DNA from: Planctomycetota bacterium
GTDB taxonomy: Bacteria; Planctomycetota; UBA1135
Assembly (NCBI GenBank): GCA_027623585.1
Contig: JAQBVK010000073.1
Coordinates: 1-9,601 of the forward strand
Direction of reading: 5' to 3'
Length of the DNA stretch: 9,601 nt
Shown one piece after another: positions 1-6,584 of the stretch. The notes below the pieces were generated by a model that searched no databases, was not told the DNA's origin, and was given only the letters and a program-made list of their open reading frames with translations. Both the position numbers and the translations under genes were made by a program. Each line of letters starts with the position of its first letter. Positions within the stretch are counted from its first letter, which is position 1.

Positions 1-89
1 TTGGCGACTTCGGCTTCTTGGCTCCACACGGCGCCGTGCAGAAGGACCGTCGCGAGGACGGTTGAGATCAATCGTTGAGTGTTCTTCAC
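1..89 (-). CDS. N-terminus of exported protein, probable secretin (PilQ/GspD-like), partial
   Basis: Only the first 29 codons are in the window; the gene runs off its left edge. Translation from a GTG at 87-89 gives a basic N-terminus (MKNTQR), a hydrophobic stretch (LISTVLATVLLHGAVW) and then a polar, acidic segment (SQEAEVA), which is a typical Sec signal peptide with a likely cut near the Ser-Gln. It starts 22 bp after the PilP-like gene, on the same strand. In the usual pilM-N-O-P-Q order the next gene is the outer-membrane secretin, so a secretin is the natural guess, but nothing secretin-specific is visible in this fragment. There is no clear Shine-Dalgarno sequence before the GTG. The signal peptide and start are fairly safe; the identity is inference from gene order. 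Confidence 0.6.
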   Translation of the reverse strand, partial: MKNTQRLISTVLATVLLHGAVWSQEAEVA

Positions 90-111
90 GGTGAGTGGGG
101 CGAGAGGCCAA

Positions 112-753
112 TCAATTGCCTTCTTCATCGAAGGCGGTCTGAATGGTGAGGGTCCAAGTCCGCTTTCCCTTTCGCAGCACGACTTCGCGGCTGCGCACGG
201 ATTCAAGCCGGAGTTCGCCGATCCCAGGCACCTGAATCAGGTCGCCCTCGGAGTAGCGGGTCTTGCCGATCACGGCATAGCGATAGGCGCCGAGCAGCGC
301 GGTGCTGCGCAGGTTCAGCGGCAGCTCGTCGACGTCTTCGTTGAAGGCCTTCGAGTTGGATGATTTGTCCACCTCCGGGCGAGCTTCCGTTTCGCAGGCT
401 TCCTCTTCCCCGTGGGCAGGCCCCGTCATCCAATAGGCCGGCGTCAGATCGGGAATCGCTCCCTGGATCACGTGCCGTTCGAGCGCGGCGGGCCACGACG
501 TCATGCGCTCGCGCGCCTGCTCGAAATTCGTGATGCTCTTCACGGTCGAGCGCACGCCGGCGATGCTCGAGCTCGAGGTGCCCAATGGAGCGTTGGCGGC
601 GGCATTGACCGCCGGCTCTGCGTCGCCTCCGAGTACCGAGCGTGACCAAGTCAATAGGGTGATGGCGGCAAGGGCGATCAGGATGCGCTTCTGTTTGCGT
701 GCCTGACGCTCGCCCGCACCCCCAACCATGGCTTTGGTGGTGTTGGATTTCAT
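112..753 (-). CDS. PilP/GspC-like inner-membrane pilus or secretion assembly protein
   Basis: 213 residues. A short cytoplasmic arm rich in K/R (about 1-23) is followed by one membrane segment (about 24-42, ILIALAAITLLTW), a long low-complexity and acidic linker (about 45-145), and a compact C-terminal beta domain (about 146-205). In that last part the pattern LNLRSTALLGAYRYAVIG, then EGDLIQVPGIGELRLESV, then VVLRKGKRTWTL, resembles the HR domain shared by PilP and GspC, which contacts the secretin N-domains in the periplasm. Classical PilP is a lipoprotein. This one has no lipobox and a transmembrane anchor instead, as in GspC. The ATG overlaps the PilO-like stop by 4 bp (ATGA) and has a GGGAG ribosome site 6 nt upstream (complement of 760-764). 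Family placement rests on the C-terminal pattern plus gene order; PilP versus GspC is left open. Confidence 0.72.
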   Translation of the reverse strand: MKSNTTKAMVGGAGERQARKQKRILIALAAITLLTWSRSVLGGDAEPAVNAAANAPLGTSSSSIAGVRSTVKSITNFEQARERMTSWPAALERHVIQGAIPDLTPAYWMTGPAHGEEEACETEARPEVDKSSNSKAFNEDVDELPLNLRSTALLGAYRYAVIGKTRYSEGDLIQVPGIGELRLESVRSREVVLRKGKRTWTLTIQTAFDEEGN

Positions 754-1313
754 TGTGCGCTCCCGTTCTGCGTGATCCCGGCGATGACGGGCACCAGCAG
801 CACGCCGGTGACGCTGACCTTGCGTTCGCCTTCCATCGCCTCGAGCCCTGGGAGCTTGAGGTCGAGCCGCTCGAAGCGCACGTAGTGCTGTCCTTGTTCG
901 AGCTCGTCGATGAAGCGCACCAACGCGCCGTAGATGCCTTCGCCGACCAGCGAGAAGCGCTGGAAGTTCTGGTCGTCACGGCTGGCGAGACGCGAGATCT
1001 TGACCTCGCAGCCCAGATCCTGGGCGATCTCGAAGATCCGCTTCTGAATGAGATGCGGATTGAGGTCGTCGGACAGTTCCTTGAGGGAGCCGGCGACGTG
1101 CGGCACGAACGCTTCCCAGTCGCCGCGCAGTTCGTCACGCTGGGCGGGGAGGCGCTGGTTGCTGATTTGCACGGCGCCCGCCTTGTCCTGCCGCTCCAGA
1201 TAGGAAGTGCGCTCGTTCAATGTGGGGCGGATTTCAGCCGACCACAGCGCCACCGGAATCACCAGGAAGGCGGCGAAGAACGCCAACTTGCGTTTTGAGA
1301 AATTCAGGTTCAT
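750..1313 (-). CDS. pilO: PilO-like inner-membrane alignment protein
   Basis: 187 residues. A short N-terminal cytoplasmic tail (KRK at 7-9) leads into one membrane segment (about 10-26, AFFAAFLVIPVALWSAE), a helical, probably coiled-coil stretch (about 30-65), and a periplasmic ferredoxin-like half from about 90 on. The segment FSLVGEGIYGALVRFIDELE followed by VRFERLDLKL (120-153) matches the PilO pattern in which a beta strand, a G-x-Y turn and a helix are followed by a second strand. PilO pairs with PilN in the inner membrane and positions PilP and the secretin. The gene overlaps its upstream and downstream neighbours by ATGA junctions, so its translation is probably coupled to theirs. A GGAG lies about 8 nt before the ATG. 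Its C-terminal tail closely resembles that of the PilN-like neighbour (see findings). GspM is the type II secretion alternative. Confidence 0.78.
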   Translation of the reverse strand: MNLNFSKRKLAFFAAFLVIPVALWSAEIRPTLNERTSYLERQDKAGAVQISNQRLPAQRDELRGDWEAFVPHVAGSLKELSDDLNPHLIQKRIFEIAQDLGCEVKISRLASRDDQNFQRFSLVGEGIYGALVRFIDELEQGQHYVRFERLDLKLPGLEAMEGERKVSVTGVLLVPVIAGITQNGSAQ

Positions 1314-1927
1314 CGCGGGGTCTCCGGATTCAATTTGGCGGCCGTCATCCCGGGCAGCAGAAGTTCGCCCACTACCGACACCTTGGCGCGCATGGTGTCG
1401 CGCAAGCCGGGCACCAGTTCGCTGGTTGCGGTCCGCGCGTGTTGCATGCTCGCGGTCTGGCGCAGTTGCTCGGGCAGTTCCAGCAGAGTGGAATCGCCAT
1501 GGACCAGTGCCTTGATCGTGAGATGCATTTCGGCGTACTCGATTTGCTTGGATTTGATCGAGGATTTGTGCTCCCAGGCGATCTCTTCGATCAGCACCTG
1601 CTCACCCACGGCGTCACCGAGGTTCGCAAGCAGCGGAGCCGCGGTCGGCATGCGTAGATGCGCGGCGAGCGGATCGAGCCGATCGGCGTACGAGTTCATC
1701 TCGGCGTAGATCGTGCGCAGCTCTTGGCGTGCAACGGTCTCGACGGCGTTCGGAGCCTCGGCGTTGAGCATGGTCTGCTCTTGGCCGCGCGTCTCCGCTT
1801 CAACGGCCACGGCCGCTCCGCCGCAGAGCAGCGCGTAGGTGGCCACGATGGCGATGCGCGCCGGCGTCCGACGCCGTTCGAGGTGGGTCGCGAATGCGGC
1901 TTGCGGGAGGAAATCGATGGTCTTCAT
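1310..1927 (-). CDS. pilN: PilN-like inner-membrane alignment protein
   Basis: 205 residues. The extreme N-terminus reads MKTIDFLPQ. This fits the short INLLP-type cytoplasmic motif by which PilN docks on PilM. A basic stretch (18-24) precedes one membrane segment (about 25-44, IAIVATYALLCGGAAVAVEA). Then come a helical region (about 60-90) and a periplasmic alpha/beta domain (about 100-195) with the strand pattern EMHLTIKALVHGD before a helix, as in PilN/PilO/GspM ferredoxin-like folds. It would recruit the cytoplasmic PilM-like protein and pair with the PilO-like product. The ATG overlaps the PilM stop by 4 bp. No Shine-Dalgarno sequence is visible, so initiation probably depends on ribosomes finishing pilM. 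A GspL-periplasmic/GspM-like role in a type II secretion system is the main alternative. Confidence 0.75.
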   Translation of the reverse strand: MKTIDFLPQAAFATHLERRRTPARIAIVATYALLCGGAAVAVEAETRGQEQTMLNAEAPNAVETVARQELRTIYAEMNSYADRLDPLAAHLRMPTAAPLLANLGDAVGEQVLIEEIAWEHKSSIKSKQIEYAEMHLTIKALVHGDSTLLELPEQLRQTASMQHARTATSELVPGLRDTMRAKVSVVGELLLPGMTAAKLNPETPR

Positions 1928-3033
1928 GCGTTGCTGCTGCGAAGGGCCAATCCGAGCGGGATCGTCCAGAGGTGCTCCTCGGCGAGGATGGCCTCCGGAG
2001 CGCGGATGCCGCGCTCGGTGAAGGGACGCGCGATGCGCGCATCCACCGCCAGGGTGCTGCTGATCACGGACTCCATTTCGGGCAGCGCGGCGCCGAAGCC
2101 GGACAAGCGCAGCGTTTCAAAACGCACGCCTCCGTGACGGTTGCCGAAATGCCGGATGCAGGCTCGCACTTCGCCGGCGAAGGCCTCGGTTTCGAGCTTG
2201 AGCGCGTCGAGCACGGACTGCGCGCGGCCGACCGCGAGCCGCTGGACGTCCGGCAACACCGAGGGGCCGATGTGCGATTCAGCCGTCGCCTCGGCGCTGC
2301 CCGCGTTGAGCATGCGCGCGAGCTGCGCGGCGTCCTGCGAGGAAGTCGACTGATCCTGCAGGGAGCGATGCAGAGTCGCGAGCAGTCGCTCGCCGGTCAG
2401 GTGCATTTGCTTGAGGAAGCGAATCTCGGTGCCTTCCACGATCGCAAACAGCGAATGCGTGAAGCCGATGTGGAGCACGCCCCACACTTCATCGGGGTTG
2501 GCATTGGCCGGCGCCAGCGCGCGAACCAGTGCGAACGGCGCCGCCTCCATGCTGACCGGGCGCCACTTGAGCGCTTCGATCGCGTTCTGGGAGCGCCGCT
2601 TGTCGGAAGTCCCGACGGTGAACACCAGGTACTCCTCGCGCGCGGAATCCGCGCCGGCTGCCGCGAGGCAGCGGTACTCGACGCCTTCATCGTCCTGCAC
2701 GGCACGGGCTGCAGTCTCCTGCAGGATCGCCGCGCACCGCGGGCGGCTCTGCGCATCGATGGGGATCAGGGTCATCGCGACTTCCTGATTCGAGAGGCCG
2801 ATCGCGCAGTCGCGCCCACGGAAGCCGAGGCTCTTCAGGCGCGGCGCCAGCGATTCGGCGACCGCGGTCTGCCGCAGCTTGCCGGTGGCTTCGACCACCT
2901 CATGGGCCGCCACGGAGAGGCTGCGTCGGCCCTCAGCGAGCTGAAGGATCCTGCAGTCGAGCGCGCCGAAGTAGACGGCGATCGGAGATCGTGAGGTGAG
3001 GCTCGGAAGCATGGGCTGGCCGGTGCTGGCCAC
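1924..3033 (-). CDS. pilM: PilM-like actin-fold cytoplasmic protein, divergent
   Basis: 369 residues, no membrane segment, close to the usual PilM length (about 350). PilM is a cytoplasmic FtsA/actin-like protein that binds the PilN tail and links the assembly platform to the motor ATPases. The actin-family landmarks can be followed: phosphate-1 strand at 18-32 (IAVYFGALDCRILQL), phosphate-2 strand at 183-200 (VWGVLHIGFTHSLFAIVEG), a connecting stretch ending LTGERL (212-217), and the adenosine-type loop LSGFGAALPEM (310-320). The acidic residues often found in the phosphate loops are absent: Y21 and H188 occupy those places. Start: the GTG at 3033 is the longest choice; an ATG seven codons in (3012) is also possible, and neither has a well-spaced Shine-Dalgarno sequence. 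It follows the pseudopilin gene after 37 bp and overlaps pilN by 4 bp. GspL's cytoplasmic domain is the type II secretion counterpart. Confidence 0.75.
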   Translation of the reverse strand: MASTGQPMLPSLTSRSPIAVYFGALDCRILQLAEGRRSLSVAAHEVVEATGKLRQTAVAESLAPRLKSLGFRGRDCAIGLSNQEVAMTLIPIDAQSRPRCAAILQETAARAVQDDEGVEYRCLAAAGADSAREEYLVFTVGTSDKRRSQNAIEALKWRPVSMEAAPFALVRALAPANANPDEVWGVLHIGFTHSLFAIVEGTEIRFLKQMHLTGERLLATLHRSLQDQSTSSQDAAQLARMLNAGSAEATAESHIGPSVLPDVQRLAVGRAQSVLDALKLETEAFAGEVRACIRHFGNRHGGVRFETLRLSGFGAALPEMESVISSTLAVDARIARPFTERGIRAPEAILAEEHLWTIPLGLALRSSNA

Positions 3034-3070
3034 AGCCTTATCGGGCGGGGCAGTGGTTGCGCATGAGGCC

Positions 3071-3562
3071 CTAGAGATCCCAGACCGGGCTGCCGCTGGA
3101 CGTCATATAGCACGTGTTCGCGCGGAAGGCGCCGGTATCGGCGAAGAACACCCAGCCGGTTTGTTCGTCAGGCTCAGCCATGGACTCGCCGGGCCCGACC
3201 AATTTCACGGTTCCGAGGTCGTTGAACGGGTTCGGACCGAGCTCACTGGTCAGGTACGGGCCGAACGGATAGCCCGGCGTTCGAGGGGGCGCGGTATCGC
3301 CGTCGATGTTGCTCGCGAGCATCAACTGGTCGAGAAGGTTCTGCGCACCCCACGCGCCACCCGAGTTTCCCGGCAGTTCTTGATCGTGCTGGAAAGCATA
3401 GAACTCGACCGCGGTGCGCACCCGCTCGAGCATTTGTCGCGCGCCATTGGTCTGGGCTTCCTCGAGCGCACCCTGGAACTGAGGCACCACGATGCCCGCG
3501 AGCAGGATGATGATGATCGCGACCACCGCGACCTCGAGCAGCGTGAATCCGGATCGGCGCAC
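3071..3562 (-). CDS. Type IV pilin-like pseudopilin (GspG/PilA type)
   Basis: 163 residues. A very short basic leader (MRRSG) ends in the prepilin peptidase site G5|F6, and the mature protein begins FTLLEVAVVAIIIILLAGIV, with the conserved Glu at mature position 5 and a hydrophobic helix to about residue 26. The rest has a GspG-like layout: an alpha-helical spine (30-60), a loop with GPYLTSELGPNPFND (101-115), then GWVFFADTGAFRAN (136-149), a pattern common in bacterial type II secretion-type prepilin proteins. One Cys only (151), so no C-terminal disulphide loop as in many true pilins. Start is a GTG at 3560-3562 chosen because it gives a normal leader; there is no Shine-Dalgarno sequence, and a hairpin ends 8 nt upstream. 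Function: subunit of a pilus or secretion pseudopilus. Which of the two cannot be told from this gene alone. Confidence 0.85.
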   Translation of the reverse strand: MRRSGFTLLEVAVVAIIIILLAGIVVPQFQGALEEAQTNGARQMLERVRTAVEFYAFQHDQELPGNSGGAWGAQNLLDQLMLASNIDGDTAPPRTPGYPFGPYLTSELGPNPFNDLGTVKLVGPGESMAEPDEQTGWVFFADTGAFRANTCYMTSSGSPVWDL

Positions 3563-3570
3563 GGGAGGAT

Positions 3571-3591
3571 GGCCCCGGGAATGGCGGGACC
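3571..3591 (-). other. Stem-loop in the gap between top6A and the pseudopilin gene
   Basis: Read on the minus strand, GGTCCCG pairs with CGGGGCC (7 bp including one G-U wobble in RNA) around a 7-nt loop, CCATTCC. It lies in the 60-bp gap after Top6A and ends 8 nt before the GTG of the pseudopilin gene. No U-tract follows, so it is not a standard intrinsic terminator. It could be an attenuator, a processing or stability element that lets pilin-type mRNA differ in level from the topoisomerase mRNA, or chance in G+C-rich DNA. Confidence 0.3.
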
Positions 3592-3622
3592 CGCAGCATC
3601 AACGGCCGCGCGGCGGAATTGC

Positions 3623-4768
3623 TTAAGGCAGAAAGTCCTTGGCCTTCTTCAACTTGGTCGGCAGGTACTCCTCGATCACGAAGTTGAGCCCCCACTTGGC
3701 GAAGGCTTGCTGCTCGGCGCGCACGCCCATGTTCAGCAGTTGCTTGATCGCCTTCTGCCATTTCGGGTAGGCCTGGAAGAAGGGGTCGTTCTTGAGCGCG
3801 TCTTTTGCGCGCTTGATGTCGACCGGCTGCAGCGGGTGGGTCGCGTCCTCGAGCTGAAAATCGATGATGTCCTGCGGCGTCACGCCCATGAAACGCGCGG
3901 TCGGCACGCAGAAGTCGCGGCTGACGTGGACGGCCAGCCCGGAGCCCACCTTGAGGGTGCGGTAGATGTTGCAGATGCCGTAGGGATCGCAGTCCACGAA
4001 CGCGTAAACCGGCAATTTGAGGTCATCCGCGATGCGTCGCACGAAGCGGCGCGTGGCGCGCGTCGGCACGCCGCCCATCTCAACCAAGATGCAGTTGGCG
4101 TTGCGCCACCAACGGTGGTGGTTGAGGCGCTGGAACATGCCGCCGGTCTCGATCACGAGCACGAACTTGGCGGTGGACTCCAACTGCAGGTGGTCGACCG
4201 AAGACGGAATCGTGTAGGCGCCGCTGCCCATCGCGGCGCAGTCGGAGCGAATCGGGGCGCCGGTCTCCGGATCGCGGTCGATCACGGTGAGTGCGCCGAC
4301 CACGCTGCCGCCGTGCTCTTCAGGCACGAAGCGCAACGTTTCGCGCGTGACTTCATGCACCGAAAACATCGCCTCGATGTCGTCGAGCACGGTGTCGGAC
4401 TCCGGCTGCTCCAGGAACTTGGCGTCGCCCCAGTTTTTGCTGACGTAGTAAGCCTCTCGTTTGGTCGCGAAGTCGTCCTTCGTCACCATCTCCTTCGCCA
4501 GCGCCATCAACCGCAAGGTCTGTGCGAAGGTCTTCACCGAGTTCACGTCCAGCGTGCGCGTCTTGACGTTGCCCTTCATCTCGAAGTACCCGGCTTTGGG
4601 GTCGAAGCGCACGTTTTGAAGGTTGCGCTGCGGCATCGTCATGTCCGGCAGATCGCCGCGTTGTGCCTGCTCGTAGACCCCGCGCGCCACCTCATCGATG
4701 GAACTCAAGGCGACGTGCTTGAGCCGCTCATCATTGTCTGCATCCGATTTCTTCTTCTTGGCTGCCAT
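3623..4768 (-). CDS. top6A: DNA topoisomerase VI subunit A (Spo11-like DNA-cleaving subunit)
   Basis: 381 residues, the normal size for Top6A. Topoisomerase VI (type IIB) relaxes and decatenates DNA by an ATP-driven double-strand passage; subunit A makes the transient break through a 5'-phosphotyrosyl bond. After a Lys-rich N-terminus, the winged-helix region carries the active-site motif REAYYVSKNW (104-113); the second Tyr (Y108) aligns with the Spo11/Top6A catalytic tyrosine. The Toprim metal-binding domain follows: FVLVIETGGMFQRL with Glu207, and VYAFVDCDPYGICNIYR with Asp259 and Asp261. All catalytic residues are present, so it should be active. It starts with ATG 9 bp after the Top6B stop, as expected for two subunits of an A2B2 enzyme. 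The family is typical of archaea and only scattered in bacteria, so an old transfer is possible; composition does not differ visibly from neighbouring genes. Confidence 0.95.
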   Translation of the reverse strand: MAAKKKKSDADNDERLKHVALSSIDEVARGVYEQAQRGDLPDMTMPQRNLQNVRFDPKAGYFEMKGNVKTRTLDVNSVKTFAQTLRLMALAKEMVTKDDFATKREAYYVSKNWGDAKFLEQPESDTVLDDIEAMFSVHEVTRETLRFVPEEHGGSVVGALTVIDRDPETGAPIRSDCAAMGSGAYTIPSSVDHLQLESTAKFVLVIETGGMFQRLNHHRWWRNANCILVEMGGVPTRATRRFVRRIADDLKLPVYAFVDCDPYGICNIYRTLKVGSGLAVHVSRDFCVPTARFMGVTPQDIIDFQLEDATHPLQPVDIKRAKDALKNDPFFQAYPKWQKAIKQLLNMGVRAEQQAFAKWGLNFVIEEYLPTKLKKAKDFLP

Positions 4769-4777
4769 GCTCGCTAC

Positions 4778-6427
4778 CTAGATCTTGCGGGTGGATTCCA
4801 TGGAATCGCGCAGGGTCGCGACCGTTTCTTCGCGCTGCTCGTTGCTCAAGCCGAGGATCTCCTGGAGTCCGATGCCGACGTGCGGCAGGTACTTGTCGAT
4901 GTACTCACGCTTTTCGAACTCACGCTCCACGCGTTTCCCCTTGCGAATGAATTGGCCGAGCTTGCGGCCGGCCTCCTGCAACGCGAGTTTGATCTCCTTG
5001 AGGATCTCCGGGTACGGCGCGATCGCCTCCTTGGCTTCGCTGGTGTACGGCACCCACACGCTCGCCATGTGCACGAAGATCACCGCGGATCCCAAGGGCA
5101 AGGAGCCGCGCGGGTGCTGCAGGCCGTAGTTCTTCCAAGCGGTCTGAATGATCGATTTGGTGAAAGCGCAGGCCGACTGCTGAAACAGCAGCGGCACGCG
5201 GTTGGCGTAGCGCAGCAGGCGAATCGGATCGTCCGCGCCGCCCAGCAGATCCTCGGTGTCGGCGGTGCCGCGCTTGCGTGTTTTCAGGATGCGGCCAGTC
5301 TCATCCACTTCCAGCCGATCGCTGCCGGCGCGGCTCCAGCCGATGCCGACCTCGATCTGAAAAGGGTTGCCGCGGTAAACCGAGGGCGGACGCGACACCA
5401 CTGAATAGAAATCGGCGTCGCATTCTTTCCTCAAGCCTTCGAGGATCCGCTCTTCGCCGATCGGCGAGAGGCAGGTGGTGGGAGGCGCGCTGATGCGTGT
5501 CGCCTGGATGGCGCGGTACAGCGCATCGACCTCCTCGCGCGCGATGCGCGAGGGATACGCCTTCTTGGAGAGTTTGGCGTTGGTGCAGATTTCGTCCGCG
5601 ACCTTGGCGCCGACGCGGCAGAACTCTTCTTGCATGAAACCGGACAGCGTGCGGCTGCTGGTGTCGCGCAACATCTTCATCAATTCCCCGATCTCCACTC
5701 CATAGGGGTGGGGTTTGATTTCTTCACCCAAGGCGGGGAGTTCCTCGACGGCGCGCTCGTAAACGCGCGCCTCCTCCATGCCGGGGGCCAGATAGCGGAT
5801 CCGCGCGTGCGGATTGGAGACCGCGGTCTGCTTCATGTAGTCGTCCACCGAACGCAGGCCTTTCTGGTAGGTCGCCTCGAGGTCGGCCTCGAAGCGCGTG
5901 CCCTGCTTCTGGTGCCACTCCACCAACTCTTCCTCCTTGGCGATCAGCGGCTTGTTCTTCGAGAAGTCCATCTGGATCTCGAAGCGATGCGGCTTCCCCT
6001 TCGCGGTCTTCGACTCGATGCGCGGTCCGCGCCCGGTGGTCATCTGAGCGTAGAGCCCAGCCGCCGAGATGCCGATGCCTTGCTGTCCTCTTGACTGTCG
6101 CCGACTGTGGAACTTCGACCCGTAGAGCAAGCGCCCGAAGATGTTCGGGATCTGGGCCTTCACGATGCCCGGGCCGTTGTCTTCGATCACCACCCGGAAG
6201 CGATCTTCCTGGAGCTGAATGATCTCGATCAGGAGGTCGGGGAGGATCCCCGCCTCCTCACAGGCATCCAGTGAGTTGTCCACTCCCTCCTTGATGGTGG
6301 TCAGGAGGGCTTTGCGGGGATTGTCGAAACCGAGCAGGTGGCGGTTCTTCGCGAAGAACTCCGAGACGGAGATTTCGCGTTGGGCGGCCGCCATCTGCTC
6401 CGCGGTGCGGTGCGTGTTCTTGGCCAC
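4778..6427 (-). CDS. top6B: DNA topoisomerase VI subunit B (GHKL ATPase subunit)
   Basis: 549 residues. Subunit B dimerises on ATP binding and drives strand passage by the A2B2 enzyme. The GHKL ATP site is complete: ISVSEFFAKNRHLLGFDNP (19-37) leads into the N-box KEGVDNSLDAC with Glu47 and Asn51, the G1 box EDNGPG (82-87), and the glycine-rich lid SRGQQGIGIS (112-121). A helix-two-turn-helix-like part lies around 230-310. The transducer domain (about 315-500) carries the switch lysine in TSEAKEAIA (K466). Little follows the transducer's long helix (tail of about 40 residues), so the extra C-terminal immunoglobulin-like domain of some archaeal Top6B proteins is missing, as in shorter family members. 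The GTG start at 6427 gives MAKNTHRT, similar to family N-termini. It has no clear Shine-Dalgarno sequence; the ATG at codon 12 (6394) is an alternative. It is the first gene of the minus-strand block. Confidence 0.95.
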   Translation of the reverse strand: MAKNTHRTAEQMAAAQREISVSEFFAKNRHLLGFDNPRKALLTTIKEGVDNSLDACEEAGILPDLLIEIIQLQEDRFRVVIEDNGPGIVKAQIPNIFGRLLYGSKFHSRRQSRGQQGIGISAAGLYAQMTTGRGPRIESKTAKGKPHRFEIQMDFSKNKPLIAKEEELVEWHQKQGTRFEADLEATYQKGLRSVDDYMKQTAVSNPHARIRYLAPGMEEARVYERAVEELPALGEEIKPHPYGVEIGELMKMLRDTSSRTLSGFMQEEFCRVGAKVADEICTNAKLSKKAYPSRIAREEVDALYRAIQATRISAPPTTCLSPIGEERILEGLRKECDADFYSVVSRPPSVYRGNPFQIEVGIGWSRAGSDRLEVDETGRILKTRKRGTADTEDLLGGADDPIRLLRYANRVPLLFQQSACAFTKSIIQTAWKNYGLQHPRGSLPLGSAVIFVHMASVWVPYTSEAKEAIAPYPEILKEIKLALQEAGRKLGQFIRKGKRVEREFEKREYIDKYLPHVGIGLQEILGLSNEQREETVATLRDSMESTRKI

Positions 6428-6480
6428 GAGAGGGTGGTTCGCGCCGAGGGGGGACGCGAGCTCTCAGTGTGGCAAGCCGC

Positions 6481-6514
6481 AGGGGCCGGTTCCAGCGAGG
6501 GGCCGGTTCCAGCG
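6481..6514. repeat. Perfect 17-bp tandem duplication
   Basis: The unit AGGGGCCGGTTCCAGCG occurs at 6481-6497 and again, identical and directly adjacent, at 6498-6514. It lies in the non-coding divergent region, about 55 bp from the top6B start. A perfect head-to-tail copy suggests either a recent replication-slippage event or a doubled binding site. Confidence 0.9.
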
Positions 6515-6544
6515 CCCAACTCGCGCGGGGCCGCGTTCAAAAAA

Positions 6545-6584
6545 AGCAACTTCCTATTAACGAAGAGCAACATCCTAACCGAAG
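6545..6584. repeat. Two direct copies of a 12-bp motif, 21 bp apart (candidate operator)
   Basis: AGCAACTTCCTA (6545-6556) and AGCAACATCCTA (6566-6577) differ at one base and start exactly 21 bp apart, two turns of the helix, so both copies face the same side of the DNA. Each is followed by CGAAG (6561-6565 and 6580-6584) at slightly different distances. They sit in the A+T-rich island between divergent genes, the position expected of sites for a dimeric or cooperative regulator. The repeat is seen directly; its role as an operator is inference. Confidence 0.6.

Noticed and set aside
203..1138. 311-codon open frame on the minus strand in another frame across the PilO and PilP genes
   Set aside because: Arg/Ser-rich translation with no domains; the alternative frames give clear membrane-anchored PilO/PilP-type proteins joined by an ATGA overlap.
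3038..3045. CCCGATAA on the minus strand, resembling the FliA -10 element GCCGATAA, just before pilM
   Set aside because: There is no TAAA-type -35 at the right distance, and the site is only a few bases from the pilM start codon, leaving almost no leader. A 7-of-8 match is expected by chance.
2996..5404. 802-codon open frame on the plus strand, antisense to pilM, the pseudopilin and top6 genes
   Set aside because: It lies opposite four well-recognised genes, has no recognisable domain, and its His/Arg/Leu/Ala/Val-rich composition is what antisense frames of G+C-rich genes produce.
6539..6545. Run of seven A (seven T on the minus strand) as an intrinsic terminator tail
   Set aside because: No gene on the minus strand ends here, and the nearest hairpin is about 40 bp away, so it is more likely part of an A+T-rich promoter island.
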